64,000 nucleotides of DNA. Origin: DATMXT01 sp035560415 (GTDB taxonomy: Bacteria > Bacillota > Clostridia > Oscillospirales > Feifaniaceae). The DNA lies in assembly GCA_035560415.1 (NCBI GenBank), contig DATMZG010000117.1:22066-86065 (forward strand), in the 5' to 3' direction. Of the stretch, positions 24,741 to 32,891 are shown piece after piece. Numbering within the stretch: the stretch's first letter is position 1; every line of letters starts with the position of its first letter. The position numbers and the translations under genes were made by a program. The notes beneath the pieces were generated by a model that saw nothing but the letters and a program-made list of their open reading frames with translations, did not search any database and was not told where the DNA came from.

Positions 24741-25748
24741 ATGAACATCAAAGATTACAGCGGCGTATTCGTATTCGCCCAGCAGGTTGACGGTAAGCTG
24801 ACCTCCGTGGGGCTGGAACTCTGCGGCAAGGGCAAGCAGCTCGCCGGGGACCTCGGCGTGAAACTGACGGCGGTGCTGCTGGGCAGCGGCGTCGAAGGGC
24901 TCGCGGGAGACCTGCTCTCCCACGGGGCCGACCGGGTCATCCTCGTCGACGACGAGAAGCTCGGCGTCTATATGACCGAGCCCTATGTCTATGCGCTTTC
25001 CAAGGTCATTGAAAATTACAAGCCTGAAATCCTGCTGGTCGGCGCCACCGCCATCGGCCGCGACATGGCGCCCCGGGTGTCTGCCCGTGTTCACACAGGG
25101 CTGACTGCCGACTGCACCGCCCTCGACATCGACGGCGAGAGTAAAAATCTGCTCATGACCCGTCCCGCCTTTGGCGGCAACATCATGGCCACCATCCTCT
25201 GCCCCAACCACCGGCCCCAGATGGCGACGGTGCGCCCCGGCGTCATGCAGAAGCTGCCGGCCGGTGAGGCCGTGGGAGAGATTGAGAAGTTTGCGCTTGA
25301 AATTCCGGAGAAATGCGTCAACGTTGAAATTCTCGAAATCATTCCCAACCGCCCCACCCGCATGAACATTCAGGAGGCCAAAGTGCTGGTCTCGGGCGGG
25401 CGCGGCATCGGCGGCCCCGAGGGCTTTGCGCCGCTTGATGCGCTGGCCGGAAAACTGGGCGGCACCATTTCTTCGTCCCGCGCCTGCGTCGACTCGGGCT
25501 GGACCACCTCCGACCGGCAGGTCGGCCAGACCGGCTCCACCGTGCGCCCCGACCTCTACTTTGCCTGCGGCATCTCCGGACAGATTCAGCATGTGGCCGG
25601 CATGGAGGAGTCGGGCTATATCATCGCCATCAACCGCGACGAGACGGCCCCCATCTTCGGCGTGGCCGACCTTGGCATCGTCGGCGACCTGCACGCGATT
25701 TTGCCGGCGCTTGCGGCCGAGATCGACAAGGCCCGCGCAAAGCAGTAG
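24741..25748 (+). CDS. etfA: Electron transfer flavoprotein alpha subunit
   Basis: The 335-residue partner of EtfB. The C-terminal FAD domain is clear: GGRGIGGPEGFAPLDALA near residue 217, then SSSRACVDSGW, RQVGQTGSTVRPDLYFACGISG and INRDETAPIFGVADLGIVGD, residues that hold FAD. The ATG follows AAGGAGGGAGCAAACTG. It closes the cluster and is followed by a strong terminator at 25798. Confidence 0.95.
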   Translation: MNIKDYSGVFVFAQQVDGKLTSVGLELCGKGKQLAGDLGVKLTAVLLGSGVEGLAGDLLSHGADRVILVDDEKLGVYMTEPYVYALSKVIENYKPEILLVGATAIGRDMAPRVSARVHTGLTADCTALDIDGESKNLLMTRPAFGGNIMATILCPNHRPQMATVRPGVMQKLPAGEAVGEIEKFALEIPEKCVNVEILEIIPNRPTRMNIQEAKVLVSGGRGIGGPEGFAPLDALAGKLGGTISSSRACVDSGWTTSDRQVGQTGSTVRPDLYFACGISGQIQHVAGMEESGYIIAINRDETAPIFGVADLGIVGDLHAILPALAAEIDKARAKQ

Positions 25749-25797
25749 TCAGCCGCAAAAAAGCCTCCGAAGCTTTGGCGGCTTTATCGAAGTTTTT

Positions 25798-25834
25798 TGC
25801 AAGAGCCGTGCACCCGCACGGCTCTTGCATTTTT
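25798..25834 (+). terminator. Terminator of the fermentation cluster
   Basis: TGCAAGAGCCGTGC pairs with GCACGGCTCTTGCA and is followed by TTTTTC. A weaker GCCTCC...GGCGGC hairpin precedes it at about 25763-25782. Confidence 0.88.
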
Positions 25835-25927
25835 CACAAAGCCCGGTAATCTGAGGGCTTTTAGATTTGGCAACCGCCTTTGCACCCATTGCGCTCACGC
25901 GGCATAGTATGTTTCGGAGGGGTTGCA

Positions 25928-26887
25928 ATGTCTATGGAACTGCTTGCCGTCCGACGGTTTCCGGCCGAGGGAGCCGGCTTTACGGTCGGCCCGGACGGAT
26001 TCTATCTTACGCAGCCGGAATCTTTGCGCATTTTGCGGTTTGACCGCGAGCTGGAGCAAACGGGCGAATTCCCGGTGCCCGTCCGGTTTACGGTGCTTTG
26101 CTACGACCGCGGCGAGGACTGTTTTTGGGGATATGTGCCCGGAACGCCCTTGATTTTGTACCGCATGAACAGAGAACTTGGCGTCGAAAGCCAGAGCATT
26201 CTGGCGTGGCCGGAGCTGGCATATGAAATTGTCGGCATTTCGGTCGACTGTGGAACAGGACTTTTGGTCCTGACCACCGACGACGCCGTGTGGTCCTTTC
26301 AAAGGGATGGCAAATATGCCGGCCGGATTCTCCGGGCGGCTGAAAACGCCGTGCTGGAGGGAGCCGCAGCCATAAACCCCTGGATTGTCGCCCGCTACCG
26401 CAGAGGTGCCCGAGTCAACCTTGCGCTCGTGAATTCGCAAGGCGTGATGGTGGGCGAAACCCCTATTCGCGGCCGCTTCGGAGCCGGAATAGCTGTAGAT
26501 ATGACAACTCCCGACAACCCGCAGTTTTTTGCTTTGTCAGGCGGTCAGCTTCAACTCTGGTCGCTTGGGGAGCGCGCGGCGGTCTGCAACTTTGATCAGA
26601 TAGCGTCTCCCCGCAGCATCAGTGATGGCGATTCCTTGTTCTGCGAGTGCCGTGCTTGCTGCGGAAACTGCGATTACTTCGAGCGCTTTGGGCGCGAACC
26701 GGCGCTTGTCGATACACGAACCATCGTCCTGGCAGCCAGCTCCGCCATGGAGAGTGCAATGGCAAGCATTCTGTCGGCGCCCGGAACAAGTGAAGGCACC
26801 ATCGCGCAGGTCGCCTCGATCGAGCAGAGTCTGCTCGAAAAACTGAGGATCGTAGACAATATTATAAACAGAACGGATTGTTGCTAA
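25928..26887 (+). CDS. Unrecognised beta-rich protein with coat/surface-type C-terminal tail
   Basis: I do not recognise the family of this 319-residue protein. The first 230 residues are short beta-strand-like repeats (for example GPDGFYLTQPESLRILRFD, LLVLTTDDAVWSFQRDGKYAG), compatible with a beta-propeller. Near residue 240 is a cysteine cluster, CECRACCGNCDYF. The last 55 residues (SSAMESAMASILSAPG, then SIEQSLLEKLRIVDNII) resemble the C-terminal module of clostridial collagen-like, coat and surface proteins, usually written as AxxMExALAxILNAEG. It ends in DCC. ATG at 25928 follows GGAGGGGTTGCA. No signal peptide is seen, so spore coat or exosporium is a guess. Confidence 0.7.
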   Translation: MSMELLAVRRFPAEGAGFTVGPDGFYLTQPESLRILRFDRELEQTGEFPVPVRFTVLCYDRGEDCFWGYVPGTPLILYRMNRELGVESQSILAWPELAYEIVGISVDCGTGLLVLTTDDAVWSFQRDGKYAGRILRAAENAVLEGAAAINPWIVARYRRGARVNLALVNSQGVMVGETPIRGRFGAGIAVDMTTPDNPQFFALSGGQLQLWSLGERAAVCNFDQIASPRSISDGDSLFCECRACCGNCDYFERFGREPALVDTRTIVLAASSAMESAMASILSAPGTSEGTIAQVASIEQSLLEKLRIVDNIINRTDCC

Positions 26888-26893
26888 GTGTGT

Positions 26894-26992
26894 ATGTGCA
26901 GAAACCGTAACAAAAACAGAAACAATGACTGCTGCTCTCCCGGAAAGCAGTCGCCGAGACGGCGCCGCTTCTTCTGCTGTGGCAGACGGTAA
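26894..26992 (+). CDS. Cys/Arg/Asn-rich micro-peptide or readthrough tail
   Basis: An ATG at 26894 opens 32 codons, starting MCRNRNKNRNNDCC and ending FFCCGRR, with five Cys and nine Arg. It lies in the same frame as the preceding 319-residue protein, separated by its TAA stop and two codons (Val, Cys). There is no good ribosome binding site. The composition (CC pairs, N/R runs) continues that of the upstream DCC end, so the stretch may be a C-terminal tail reached by stop-codon readthrough, a decayed tail, or a separate small peptide. A terminator follows directly. Confidence 0.45.
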   Translation: MCRNRNKNRNNDCCSPGKQSPRRRRFFCCGRR

Positions 26993-26996
26993 TTAA

Positions 26997-27031
26997 ACAA
27001 AACCCCCCGGCTTTGCCGGGGGGTTCTTTTA
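26997..27031. terminator. Bidirectional terminator
   Basis: AACCCCCCGGC pairs with GCCGGGGGGTT and is followed by CTTTT; an A-run stands on the left. It separates the coat-like gene from the convergent NSS transporter gene. Confidence 0.85.
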
Positions 27032-27051
27032 ACTGTAAACACGGTTGTTTT

Positions 27052-27105
27052 GCGGCAGCCTGTTTTTCTTGGGTCTCCGACCCGGCGGAAAACCCGCAGG
27101 TTATT
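27052..27105 (+). repeat. Possible diverged fragment of the multi-hairpin repeat
   Basis: CAGCCTGTTTTTC, CTCCGA and GGCGGAAAACCC occur in the same order as in copy A at 735-770 and 878-895. The stem GTTTTCTTGGGT / ACCCGGCGGAAAAC resembles its second hairpin. The match is partial, so this may be a remnant or chance. It may also act as the terminator of the minus-strand transporter gene. Confidence 0.35.
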
Positions 27106-27113
27106 CGCCATTC

Positions 27114-28463
27114 TTACAGATAGCTCATGACTCCGGCAATGAGCACCGCGATCGTGACGGCCGGCACTCCGAACTTGAGCCAGGGGGAGAGCCACAGGGG
27201 AATCCGGAAATACTTTGCGCCTTTGGAGCCCTCCTCGGCAAGCCGGCTAAAGGGATATTTGTAGGCCGAGTAGATGTCGAGCACCAGAGCGCCCACCGGG
27301 ACAAGCAGGCCCACGGCGACAAAGTCCATAAAAGTAAAGCAGTCCATGCCGAGAATGGAGACGTTTTTCAACGCCGTACCCGCGAGGATGGCCGGAAGCG
27401 AGCAGAGGGCTAAGAGCGGGGTCAAAATGAGCAGCATTTTTTTCTTAGGTAAGCCAAACGCCTCCGCCAAAGTTGAATTGACCCCTTCAAAGAGCCCTAA
27501 AATGGAGGTCATGCCGGCGATGAGCACGAGGAAGAAGAAGAGGGCCATCCACCATCTGCCGCCCGCCATGTCGCCGAAGACGACCGGCATGGTCATAAAG
27601 ACGAGTCCGGCGCCGGCGTCCGGGTCCATGCCGTAGGAGAAGAGGGCGGGAAAGATGGCGAGCCCCGCCAAAATGGCCACCACAAAGTTGGAGAGCACGA
27701 TGACGACGGTCGAAAATGGGATGTCGCTCTTTTCTCTGTCCAAGTAGCTGCCGAAGGCGAAGGCCGTCGACAGGGCGACGCCGGCCAGGAAAAAGACCTG
27801 CGAGAGGGCCGACATGAAGGTGCCCCCCGTGAGCCGCGAGAAGTCGGCCGTCAAAAGCCACTTGACGCCGACGCCCGCCCCCGGCATGGAGCAGCCGCGC
27901 ACCGCCATGGCAAAGAGAAAGACAAACAGCATGGGCAGCAGCACTTTGCTCGCGGCCTCAATGCCCTTTTGGACGCCCCGCCACAGAATGGCGGCCGACA
28001 GGACAAGCGACAGCACCGTCCAAAACAGCTTGGACGCGGCCGAATTTTGAAGCTGACCGTAAATGCCGATGAGCTCGCCCTGTGAATAGGCCGTGATATC
28101 GCTTGCGAGGCCCTTGTAGACGTAAAACAGCACGTCGCCGACAATGGTGACGTAGTAGGAGATCATGATAAAGGCGGCCGTCACCCCGAGCCAGCCGAAC
28201 ATGACCCACGGGCTGCCGGGGCCGGCGAGCTGGCGCATGCCGACAACGGCGGTCTTTCCGGTCGACCGCCCCAGCGTCAGCTCGCAGAGCAGCAGCGGCA
28301 CGGCGATGACGACCGAGAGCAGCGCGCAGAGCAGCAAAAAGATGCCGCCCCCCGAAGTGCCGATCATGTACGGGAACCGCCAGATGGCCCCAAGTCCCAC
28401 GGCGTAGCCGATGGAGGAGAGCAAAAAGCCTGCCGCGCTGCCCCAGGATTCTTTTTCGTTCAT
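27114..28463 (-). CDS. Neurotransmitter:sodium symporter-family transporter (NSS/SNF)
   Basis: A 449-residue, Na+-coupled uptake system, probably for an amino acid. The first segment holds the signature SIGYAVGLGAIWRFPYMIGTSGGGIFLLLC (the unwound TM1 site for Na+ and substrate). Later segments include VALSTAFAFGSYLDREKS and FFLVLIAGMTSILGLFEGV in the TM6-TM8 region. About 11 membrane segments fit the bacterial 11-TM branch (such as MhsT). It is monocistronic and convergent with the coat-like gene. ATG follows CAGGGGTAAAC. Confidence 0.93.
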   Translation of the reverse strand: MNEKESWGSAAGFLLSSIGYAVGLGAIWRFPYMIGTSGGGIFLLLCALLSVVIAVPLLLCELTLGRSTGKTAVVGMRQLAGPGSPWVMFGWLGVTAAFIMISYYVTIVGDVLFYVYKGLASDITAYSQGELIGIYGQLQNSAASKLFWTVLSLVLSAAILWRGVQKGIEAASKVLLPMLFVFLFAMAVRGCSMPGAGVGVKWLLTADFSRLTGGTFMSALSQVFFLAGVALSTAFAFGSYLDREKSDIPFSTVVIVLSNFVVAILAGLAIFPALFSYGMDPDAGAGLVFMTMPVVFGDMAGGRWWMALFFFLVLIAGMTSILGLFEGVNSTLAEAFGLPKKKMLLILTPLLALCSLPAILAGTALKNVSILGMDCFTFMDFVAVGLLVPVGALVLDIYSAYKYPFSRLAEEGSKGAKYFRIPLWLSPWLKFGVPAVTIAVLIAGVMSYL

Positions 28464-28575
28464 GTTTACCCCTGATTGTATGTATTTTGTTTGTGCGAGG
28501 ACACGCTGGGGCCCAAAAAGGCTGCCCGGACGGGCACTCTTCGATATTCTAACATACGACGTGCCGAAAATCCAC

Positions 28576-28605
28576 TGTACAATTCTATGAAATTTGTGTT
28601 ATAAT
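28576..28605 (+). promoter_or_regulatory. Sigma-A-type promoter of pnp
   Basis: A perfect TATAAT at 28600 lies 18 bases after TGTACA. The transcript would start near 28612, giving a leader of only about 20 bases before the pnp ATG, with just room for the AGGAGG site. Confidence 0.6.
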
Positions 28606-28633
28606 AACTGAGTTAAGAATAGGAGGATTATAA

Positions 28634-30754
28634 ATGTTCGAAAACTTTAAGGTCTTTGAGACCACGCTTGCGGGCAGGCCAATGAAAGTCGAAGTCGGCA
28701 AAATGGCGGGCCTCGCAAACGGCTCCTGCCTCGTGCGGTACGGCGACACGGCAGTGCTCTGCACGGCCACCATGTCGGAGAAGCCGCGGGACGGGATTGA
28801 TTTTTTTCCGCTTTCAGTGGATTTTGAAGAAAAGCTCTACGCCGCCGGCAAAATTCCCGGCTCTTTCATGAAGCGCGAAGGCCGTCCCTCCGAGAAGGCC
28901 ATTCTGGCCTCCCGTGTCATCGACCGGCCCATGCGCCCCCTCTTCCCCAAGGACATGCGCAACGACGTCTGCATCGTCTGCACCGTGCTCTCGTCCGACC
29001 AGGACTTTCTGCCGGAGATCGTCGCCATGAACGGCGCCTCCATTGCGGTGGCCATCTCCGATATCCCGTGGAACGGGCCCATTGCCGCCATGTCGGTCGG
29101 GCTTGTGGACGGTGAGATTGTCATGAACCCCACTGAGGAGCAGCGCAAGGTCAGCGACCTCGCGCTCACTGTCGCCTCCACCGGGGACAAGGTGGCCATG
29201 ATTGAGGCCGGCGCAAACGAAGTCGACAACGCCCTCATGTACAAGGCCATCATGGCCGCCCATGACGAGAACGTCCAAATGGTGGGCTTCATCAATGACT
29301 TGCGCCAGAAGGTCGGGCTTCCCAAAGTGCCCTTTGAGTCCATGGCGCTTAAAAAGGACTTCCTTGAGGAGTATGAGCATTTCGCCTGGGATATGGTCAA
29401 GGACGCCCTCTTCACCGATGACAAAAGAGTGCGCGACGAGCGGCTCATCGCGGTCGCCGCAAAGGCAAAGGCGCATTTCGGCGAGGAAGTGTCCGACGCC
29501 ATGCTGGCCGACGCCATCTACCAGACCCAGAAGCACGTCGTGCGCCGCTCCCTGCTCGATGACGGGGCGCGGGTCGACGGCCGCGGCCTCATGGACATGC
29601 GGCCGCTCAGTGCTGAAGTCGGACTTCTGCCCCGGGTCCACGGCTCCGGCATGTTCTCCCGCGGACAGACCCAGGTGCTGACGGCAGCGACTTTGGGCAC
29701 CATGCGGGAGGCCCAGCTGCTCGACGGCATCGACGCCGACGAGTACAAGCGCTATATTCACCACTACAACTTCCCCTCCTATTCGGTGGGCGAGGCCAAA
29801 CCCTCTAGGGGCGCCGGCCGGCGTGAAATCGGCCACGGCGCTCTGGCCGAGCGGGCACTGGCCCCCGTCATTCCGAGCGAGGAGGAGTTCCCCTATACGA
29901 TTCGCCTCGTCTCCGAGGTGCTCTCCTCCAACGGCTCGACCTCGCAGGCCTCGGTCTGCGGCTCGACTTTGGCCCTCATGGACGCCGGCGTGCCCATCAA
30001 GGCGCCGGTGGCCGGCATCTCCTCGGGCCTTGTGACCGAGGGCGACCGGTGGATCACCTTTGTCGACATTCAGGGCATTGAGGACTTCTTCGGCGACATG
30101 GACTTCAAGGTGGCCGGCACCAAAAAGGGCATCACGGCCATTCAGATGGACCTGAAGATCGACGGGCTCACCGGCCCCATCATCTCCTCGGCCCTCGACA
30201 TCACCTACAAGGCCCGCTGCAAAATTCTCGACGAGGTCATGCTGCCGGTCATTCCGGCGCCGCGCTCCGAGCTCTCACGGTACGCCCCAAAAATGATTCG
30301 CACCGTCATTGACGTCGACAAGATTCGCGAGGTCATTGGGCCCGGAGGCAAAGTCATTCAGAAAATCACGGCCGACACCGGCTGCAAAATCGACATTGAG
30401 GACGACGGCTCCATCTTCATCGCCGCGGTCGACGCCGAGGCCGGCGAGCGGGCGCTTCGGATGATTGAAGCCATCGCAAAGGACCCCGAGGTTGGCACCG
30501 TCTTCACCGGCAAAGTGACGCGGCTCATGACCTTCGGCGCCTTTGTCGAGTTCGCGCCCGGCAAGGAGGGGCTTGTCCACATCAGCAAGCTCGACCACAA
30601 GCGGGTTGAAAAGGTCGAGGACGTCGTGCATGTCGGCGACGAGATCAAGGTCAAGGTCATTGAAATCGACGAAAAGGGCCGCATCAACCTCTCCCGCAAG
30701 GACGTGCTCCCGAGGCCCGAGCCGACTCCCGCCCCCGCGCCCAAGAAAGATTGA
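28634..30754 (+). CDS. pnp: Polyribonucleotide nucleotidyltransferase (PNPase)
   Basis: Phosphorolytic 3'-5' exoribonuclease of the RNA degradation machinery. The 706-residue protein has two RNase PH-like domains (residues about 10-220 and 310-540, with SGSTSQASVCGSTLALMDAG-type catalytic stretch near residue 438), a helical linker, a KH domain (IDVDKIREVIGPGGKVIQKI near residue 560) and a C-terminal S1 domain (GTVFTGKVTRLMTFGAFVEF near residue 622). It ends with a short Pro/Ala tail. ATG follows AATAGGAGGATTATAA. The usual upstream neighbour rpsO is absent. Confidence 0.97.
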   Translation: MFENFKVFETTLAGRPMKVEVGKMAGLANGSCLVRYGDTAVLCTATMSEKPRDGIDFFPLSVDFEEKLYAAGKIPGSFMKREGRPSEKAILASRVIDRPMRPLFPKDMRNDVCIVCTVLSSDQDFLPEIVAMNGASIAVAISDIPWNGPIAAMSVGLVDGEIVMNPTEEQRKVSDLALTVASTGDKVAMIEAGANEVDNALMYKAIMAAHDENVQMVGFINDLRQKVGLPKVPFESMALKKDFLEEYEHFAWDMVKDALFTDDKRVRDERLIAVAAKAKAHFGEEVSDAMLADAIYQTQKHVVRRSLLDDGARVDGRGLMDMRPLSAEVGLLPRVHGSGMFSRGQTQVLTAATLGTMREAQLLDGIDADEYKRYIHHYNFPSYSVGEAKPSRGAGRREIGHGALAERALAPVIPSEEEFPYTIRLVSEVLSSNGSTSQASVCGSTLALMDAGVPIKAPVAGISSGLVTEGDRWITFVDIQGIEDFFGDMDFKVAGTKKGITAIQMDLKIDGLTGPIISSALDITYKARCKILDEVMLPVIPAPRSELSRYAPKMIRTVIDVDKIREVIGPGGKVIQKITADTGCKIDIEDDGSIFIAAVDAEAGERALRMIEAIAKDPEVGTVFTGKVTRLMTFGAFVEFAPGKEGLVHISKLDHKRVEKVEDVVHVGDEIKVKVIEIDEKGRINLSRKDVLPRPEPTPAPAPKKD

Positions 30755-30800
30755 CAACCGGTCCCTGGGCCCGCAGACAAAAAAGTGACGGCTAAGCCCT

Positions 30801-30831
30801 GCCGCGGGACGGTGACGTCCCGCGGCTTTTC
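30801..30831 (+). terminator. Terminator of pnp
   Basis: GCCGCGGGAC pairs with GTCCCGCGGC across GGTGAC, then TTTTCT. Confidence 0.85.
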
Positions 30832-30869
30832 TCTACACTTCGAATATCCCCATGGAAAGGCAGGAACAT

Positions 30870-31757
30870 ATGAAACAACATTCGTGGACGGCGCTGTTTG
30901 CCCTGCTCGTCATGATGCAGCTCTATTCTCTCATAAAAATCGGCGCGCTCGAGCGCCAGCTTGAAAACCTGAACTACGAGGTGAGCTCTGTCGAGACCCA
31001 CCTGAGCGGTCAACTCAGTGACATTTATGAAAACGCGGAGCAAAAGCTTCAACAGCAGGCGAGCCTCATTCTCCGCGCCTCGGCACAGCTCGGGGAGCCG
31101 GATGCGGACACCCTCACGGTGCCCGTGACCTTCACGGTCGCGCCCAAGACCGTGACCGAGGATACGGCGGTCTCCCTTGATTTTGACGGCGAGACGCTGC
31201 CGCTTGAAAAATTTGGGCTTGAGTACCGCGCCACAAAGAATATTGAGATTTCTCAGAGCATTTCCCCGACAGTTGTCATTGAGACGGGCGGAGAAAAGCA
31301 TGTGGAAGCGCACGCGGGGCTGGCGCTGGCAAACCTTCGGGAGGCGATATTCCCCGAGCTGTTTGCGCGCATTTCCGTACAGTCCTCCTACAGTTCGAAT
31401 ACGTATAAGCAAAGCGGAAGCCTTGAAATCGACTACAAACCGTCGCAGGCGAACATTGGATTTACCGACATCACATATGTTGTCAGGGTCGACGGCAATC
31501 CCGTCAAGGAAACGCCGGTCTTCACCGGGGGGAGCGGTTTGGGCGGAACTTTCAGACCTCATGTCGACGAGCAGTATTCGCTTGAGGACGGGCAGGTGCT
31601 CACGGGCCATGTGGTGGCGGTGGACAGCCTCGGGTTTATCCACGAATATCAGGTGCTGCATTTTACAGCCGGCGCCGACGCGCAGCGGGAGCCCTACTCC
31701 AAACTGGAGAAAATCACGGGACCAAACGGGCAAATCATCTACCGGGATGACGAGTAA
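30870..31757 (+). CDS. Unrecognised membrane-anchored protein with coiled coil
   Basis: The 295-residue protein begins with one hydrophobic segment (WTALFALLVMMQLYSLIKIG, residues 5-24) and goes on to a predicted coiled coil of about 50 residues (LERQLENLNYEVSSVETHL, then AEQKLQQQASLILRASAQL). The remaining two thirds look like beta-rich, Ig-like extracellular domains (VPVTFTVAPKTVTEDTAVSLDFDGE). I expect an N-in, C-out protein anchored in the membrane. No family recognised. ATG at 30870 is preceded by AGGCAGGAACAT; an ATG at 30852 lacks a site. It lies between the pnp terminator and its own terminator, so it is monocistronic. Confidence 0.7.
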   Translation: MKQHSWTALFALLVMMQLYSLIKIGALERQLENLNYEVSSVETHLSGQLSDIYENAEQKLQQQASLILRASAQLGEPDADTLTVPVTFTVAPKTVTEDTAVSLDFDGETLPLEKFGLEYRATKNIEISQSISPTVVIETGGEKHVEAHAGLALANLREAIFPELFARISVQSSYSSNTYKQSGSLEIDYKPSQANIGFTDITYVVRVDGNPVKETPVFTGGSGLGGTFRPHVDEQYSLEDGQVLTGHVVAVDSLGFIHEYQVLHFTAGADAQREPYSKLEKITGPNGQIIYRDDE

Positions 31758-31789
31758 AAAGATTGGGGTTTTCCCCGATGCGGCAAAAT

Positions 31790-31826
31790 CGCCCCGCCGA
31801 CTTCACGTCGGCGGGGCGGTCTTATT
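31790..31826 (+). terminator. Terminator of the membrane-anchored protein gene
   Basis: CGCCCCGCCGAC pairs with GTCGGCGGGGCG across TTCAC, followed by GTCTTATT. Confidence 0.8.
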
Positions 31827-31869
31827 GTCGGCTGACACGCTGATTCCGAGTCTGTAAACGCTTTATTTC

Positions 31870-32355
31870 TTATCCGATTCCGCCGAACCTGACAATGCGG
31901 CTGACCATGTGGACCGGCTTGATGCGGTAGACGGCCGTCATGGAAATTCTGGCTTCGATATAGTCCTGCTGCGCCTTGTGGGGCATTCCGGCGGCGAGGC
32001 TGATGGCCTTCAGTGCGGCGGCGGCGTTCTCCCCCCGGAGCAGCTCGGCGTCGCCGTAAGCCACGACGCTCTTGTGGGAGGGAATCGGCTGATTCAGGTT
32101 TTCGGCCGGCTCGAAAATGCAGACCGAGACCCTCGGGTTTTTGGCCAGCGACTCAAACCGCTCGCCTTTATTCGCGCTGTGGACGTAGAAGTAATCGCCG
32201 TCCCAGGCAAAGTTGACCGGCGCGCAGCCGGGGTAGCCGTTGACCGAAAAAAAGGACAGGGTACAGTAGGGCGTGCCGCACAGGAAGTCGGCCAGCTCTT
32301 CGGCCGACAGGTGCTGGTTGCCAAGCGGGGTGCCGCGCGGATTTCTGAATGCCAT
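31870..32355 (-). CDS. Pyridoxamine 5'-phosphate oxidase-like flavin-binding protein
   Basis: A 161-residue split-barrel protein of the PNPOx/NimA-like group. Stretches CTLSFFSVNGYPGCAPVNFAW, YFYVHSANKGERFESLAKNPRVSVCIFE and the late YIEARISMTAVYRIKPVHM fit the FMN- or F420-binding fold. Members reduce nitro compounds or bind haem, and the substrate is unknown. ATG follows CAGGAGGAAGACCCCC. It lies 47 bases downstream of the hydrogenase-like operon on the same strand and may be its last gene. Confidence 0.82.
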   Translation of the reverse strand: MAFRNPRGTPLGNQHLSAEELADFLCGTPYCTLSFFSVNGYPGCAPVNFAWDGDYFYVHSANKGERFESLAKNPRVSVCIFEPAENLNQPIPSHKSVVAYGDAELLRGENAAAALKAISLAAGMPHKAQQDYIEARISMTAVYRIKPVHMVSRIVRFGGIG

Positions 32356-32402
32356 GGGGGTCTTCCTCCTGATGATGTGATTCCATGCCGATTGTCGGAC
32401 AG

Positions 32403-32891
32403 TTAAGACGACGGGCTTTCCTCCGATGGCCCCGGCTCTCCCGTGACTTTATGCCAGAGCGCAAGATTTGCCCCCTCGAAGTCGCCGCGGCAGCCGGTGC
32501 AGGGCTGGCCCATCGAAGGGCACTTGCCGCCGCAGCCGGCCTCGGTCACGGGGCCGCGGCAGGGGAGCCCCCGAAGCAAAAGGCAGTCGTTTTCGGCCGC
32601 CTTGCACTCGATGCAGACGGGATAGGGCTTGCGGCGGGGGGTGAGCCCGTCGTTGATGCAGCGCAGCGTGTAGACAAGTTCGGGGTAAGAGACGGGGCAG
32701 CCCCGCACGGCGCAGGGGGCGTCGCCGCTCTCTACAGCGCACCGGCCGCACAAAATGGCGTTTGCCGGCAGTGCCGTCCCCTCGGGGACGCGGCCTGTGA
32801 CAAGCGTCGCTTCCGGCAGGTCCGCGAGCAGCGCAAGGCGCAGCAACTCCTCCTCACACCGGCCGCAGGAGGCGCAGCTTTGAATTTTCAT
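32403..32891 (-). CDS. Shortened [NiFe]-hydrogenase small-subunit-like protein (HydD type)
   Basis: A 162-residue Cys-rich protein. SCASCGRCEEELL at the N-terminus resembles the proximal-cluster motif of [NiFe] small subunits. The C-terminal half (VCIECKAAENDCLLL, CRGPVTEAGCGGKCP, CTGCRGDF) matches the medial and distal cluster region of sulfhydrogenase delta subunits. HydD is normally about 250 residues; roughly 90 residues between the first motif and the GCPVS region are missing. No [NiFe] large subunit is encoded in the window, so it probably serves only to relay electrons. It overlaps the preceding HydG-like gene by four bases. Confidence 0.75.
   Translation of the reverse strand: MKIQSCASCGRCEEELLRLALLADLPEATLVTGRVPEGTALPANAILCGRCAVESGDAPCAVRGCPVSYPELVYTLRCINDGLTPRRKPYPVCIECKAAENDCLLLRGLPCRGPVTEAGCGGKCPSMGQPCTGCRGDFEGANLALWHKVTGEPGPSEESPSS

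Noticed and set aside
24597..25694. 365-codon open frame opposite etfA
   Set aside because: Antisense shadow; etfA has a full set of family motifs and a ribosome binding site, this frame has neither.
28814..29836. 340-codon open frame opposite pnp
   Set aside because: Antisense shadow with no recognisable domain or start site.
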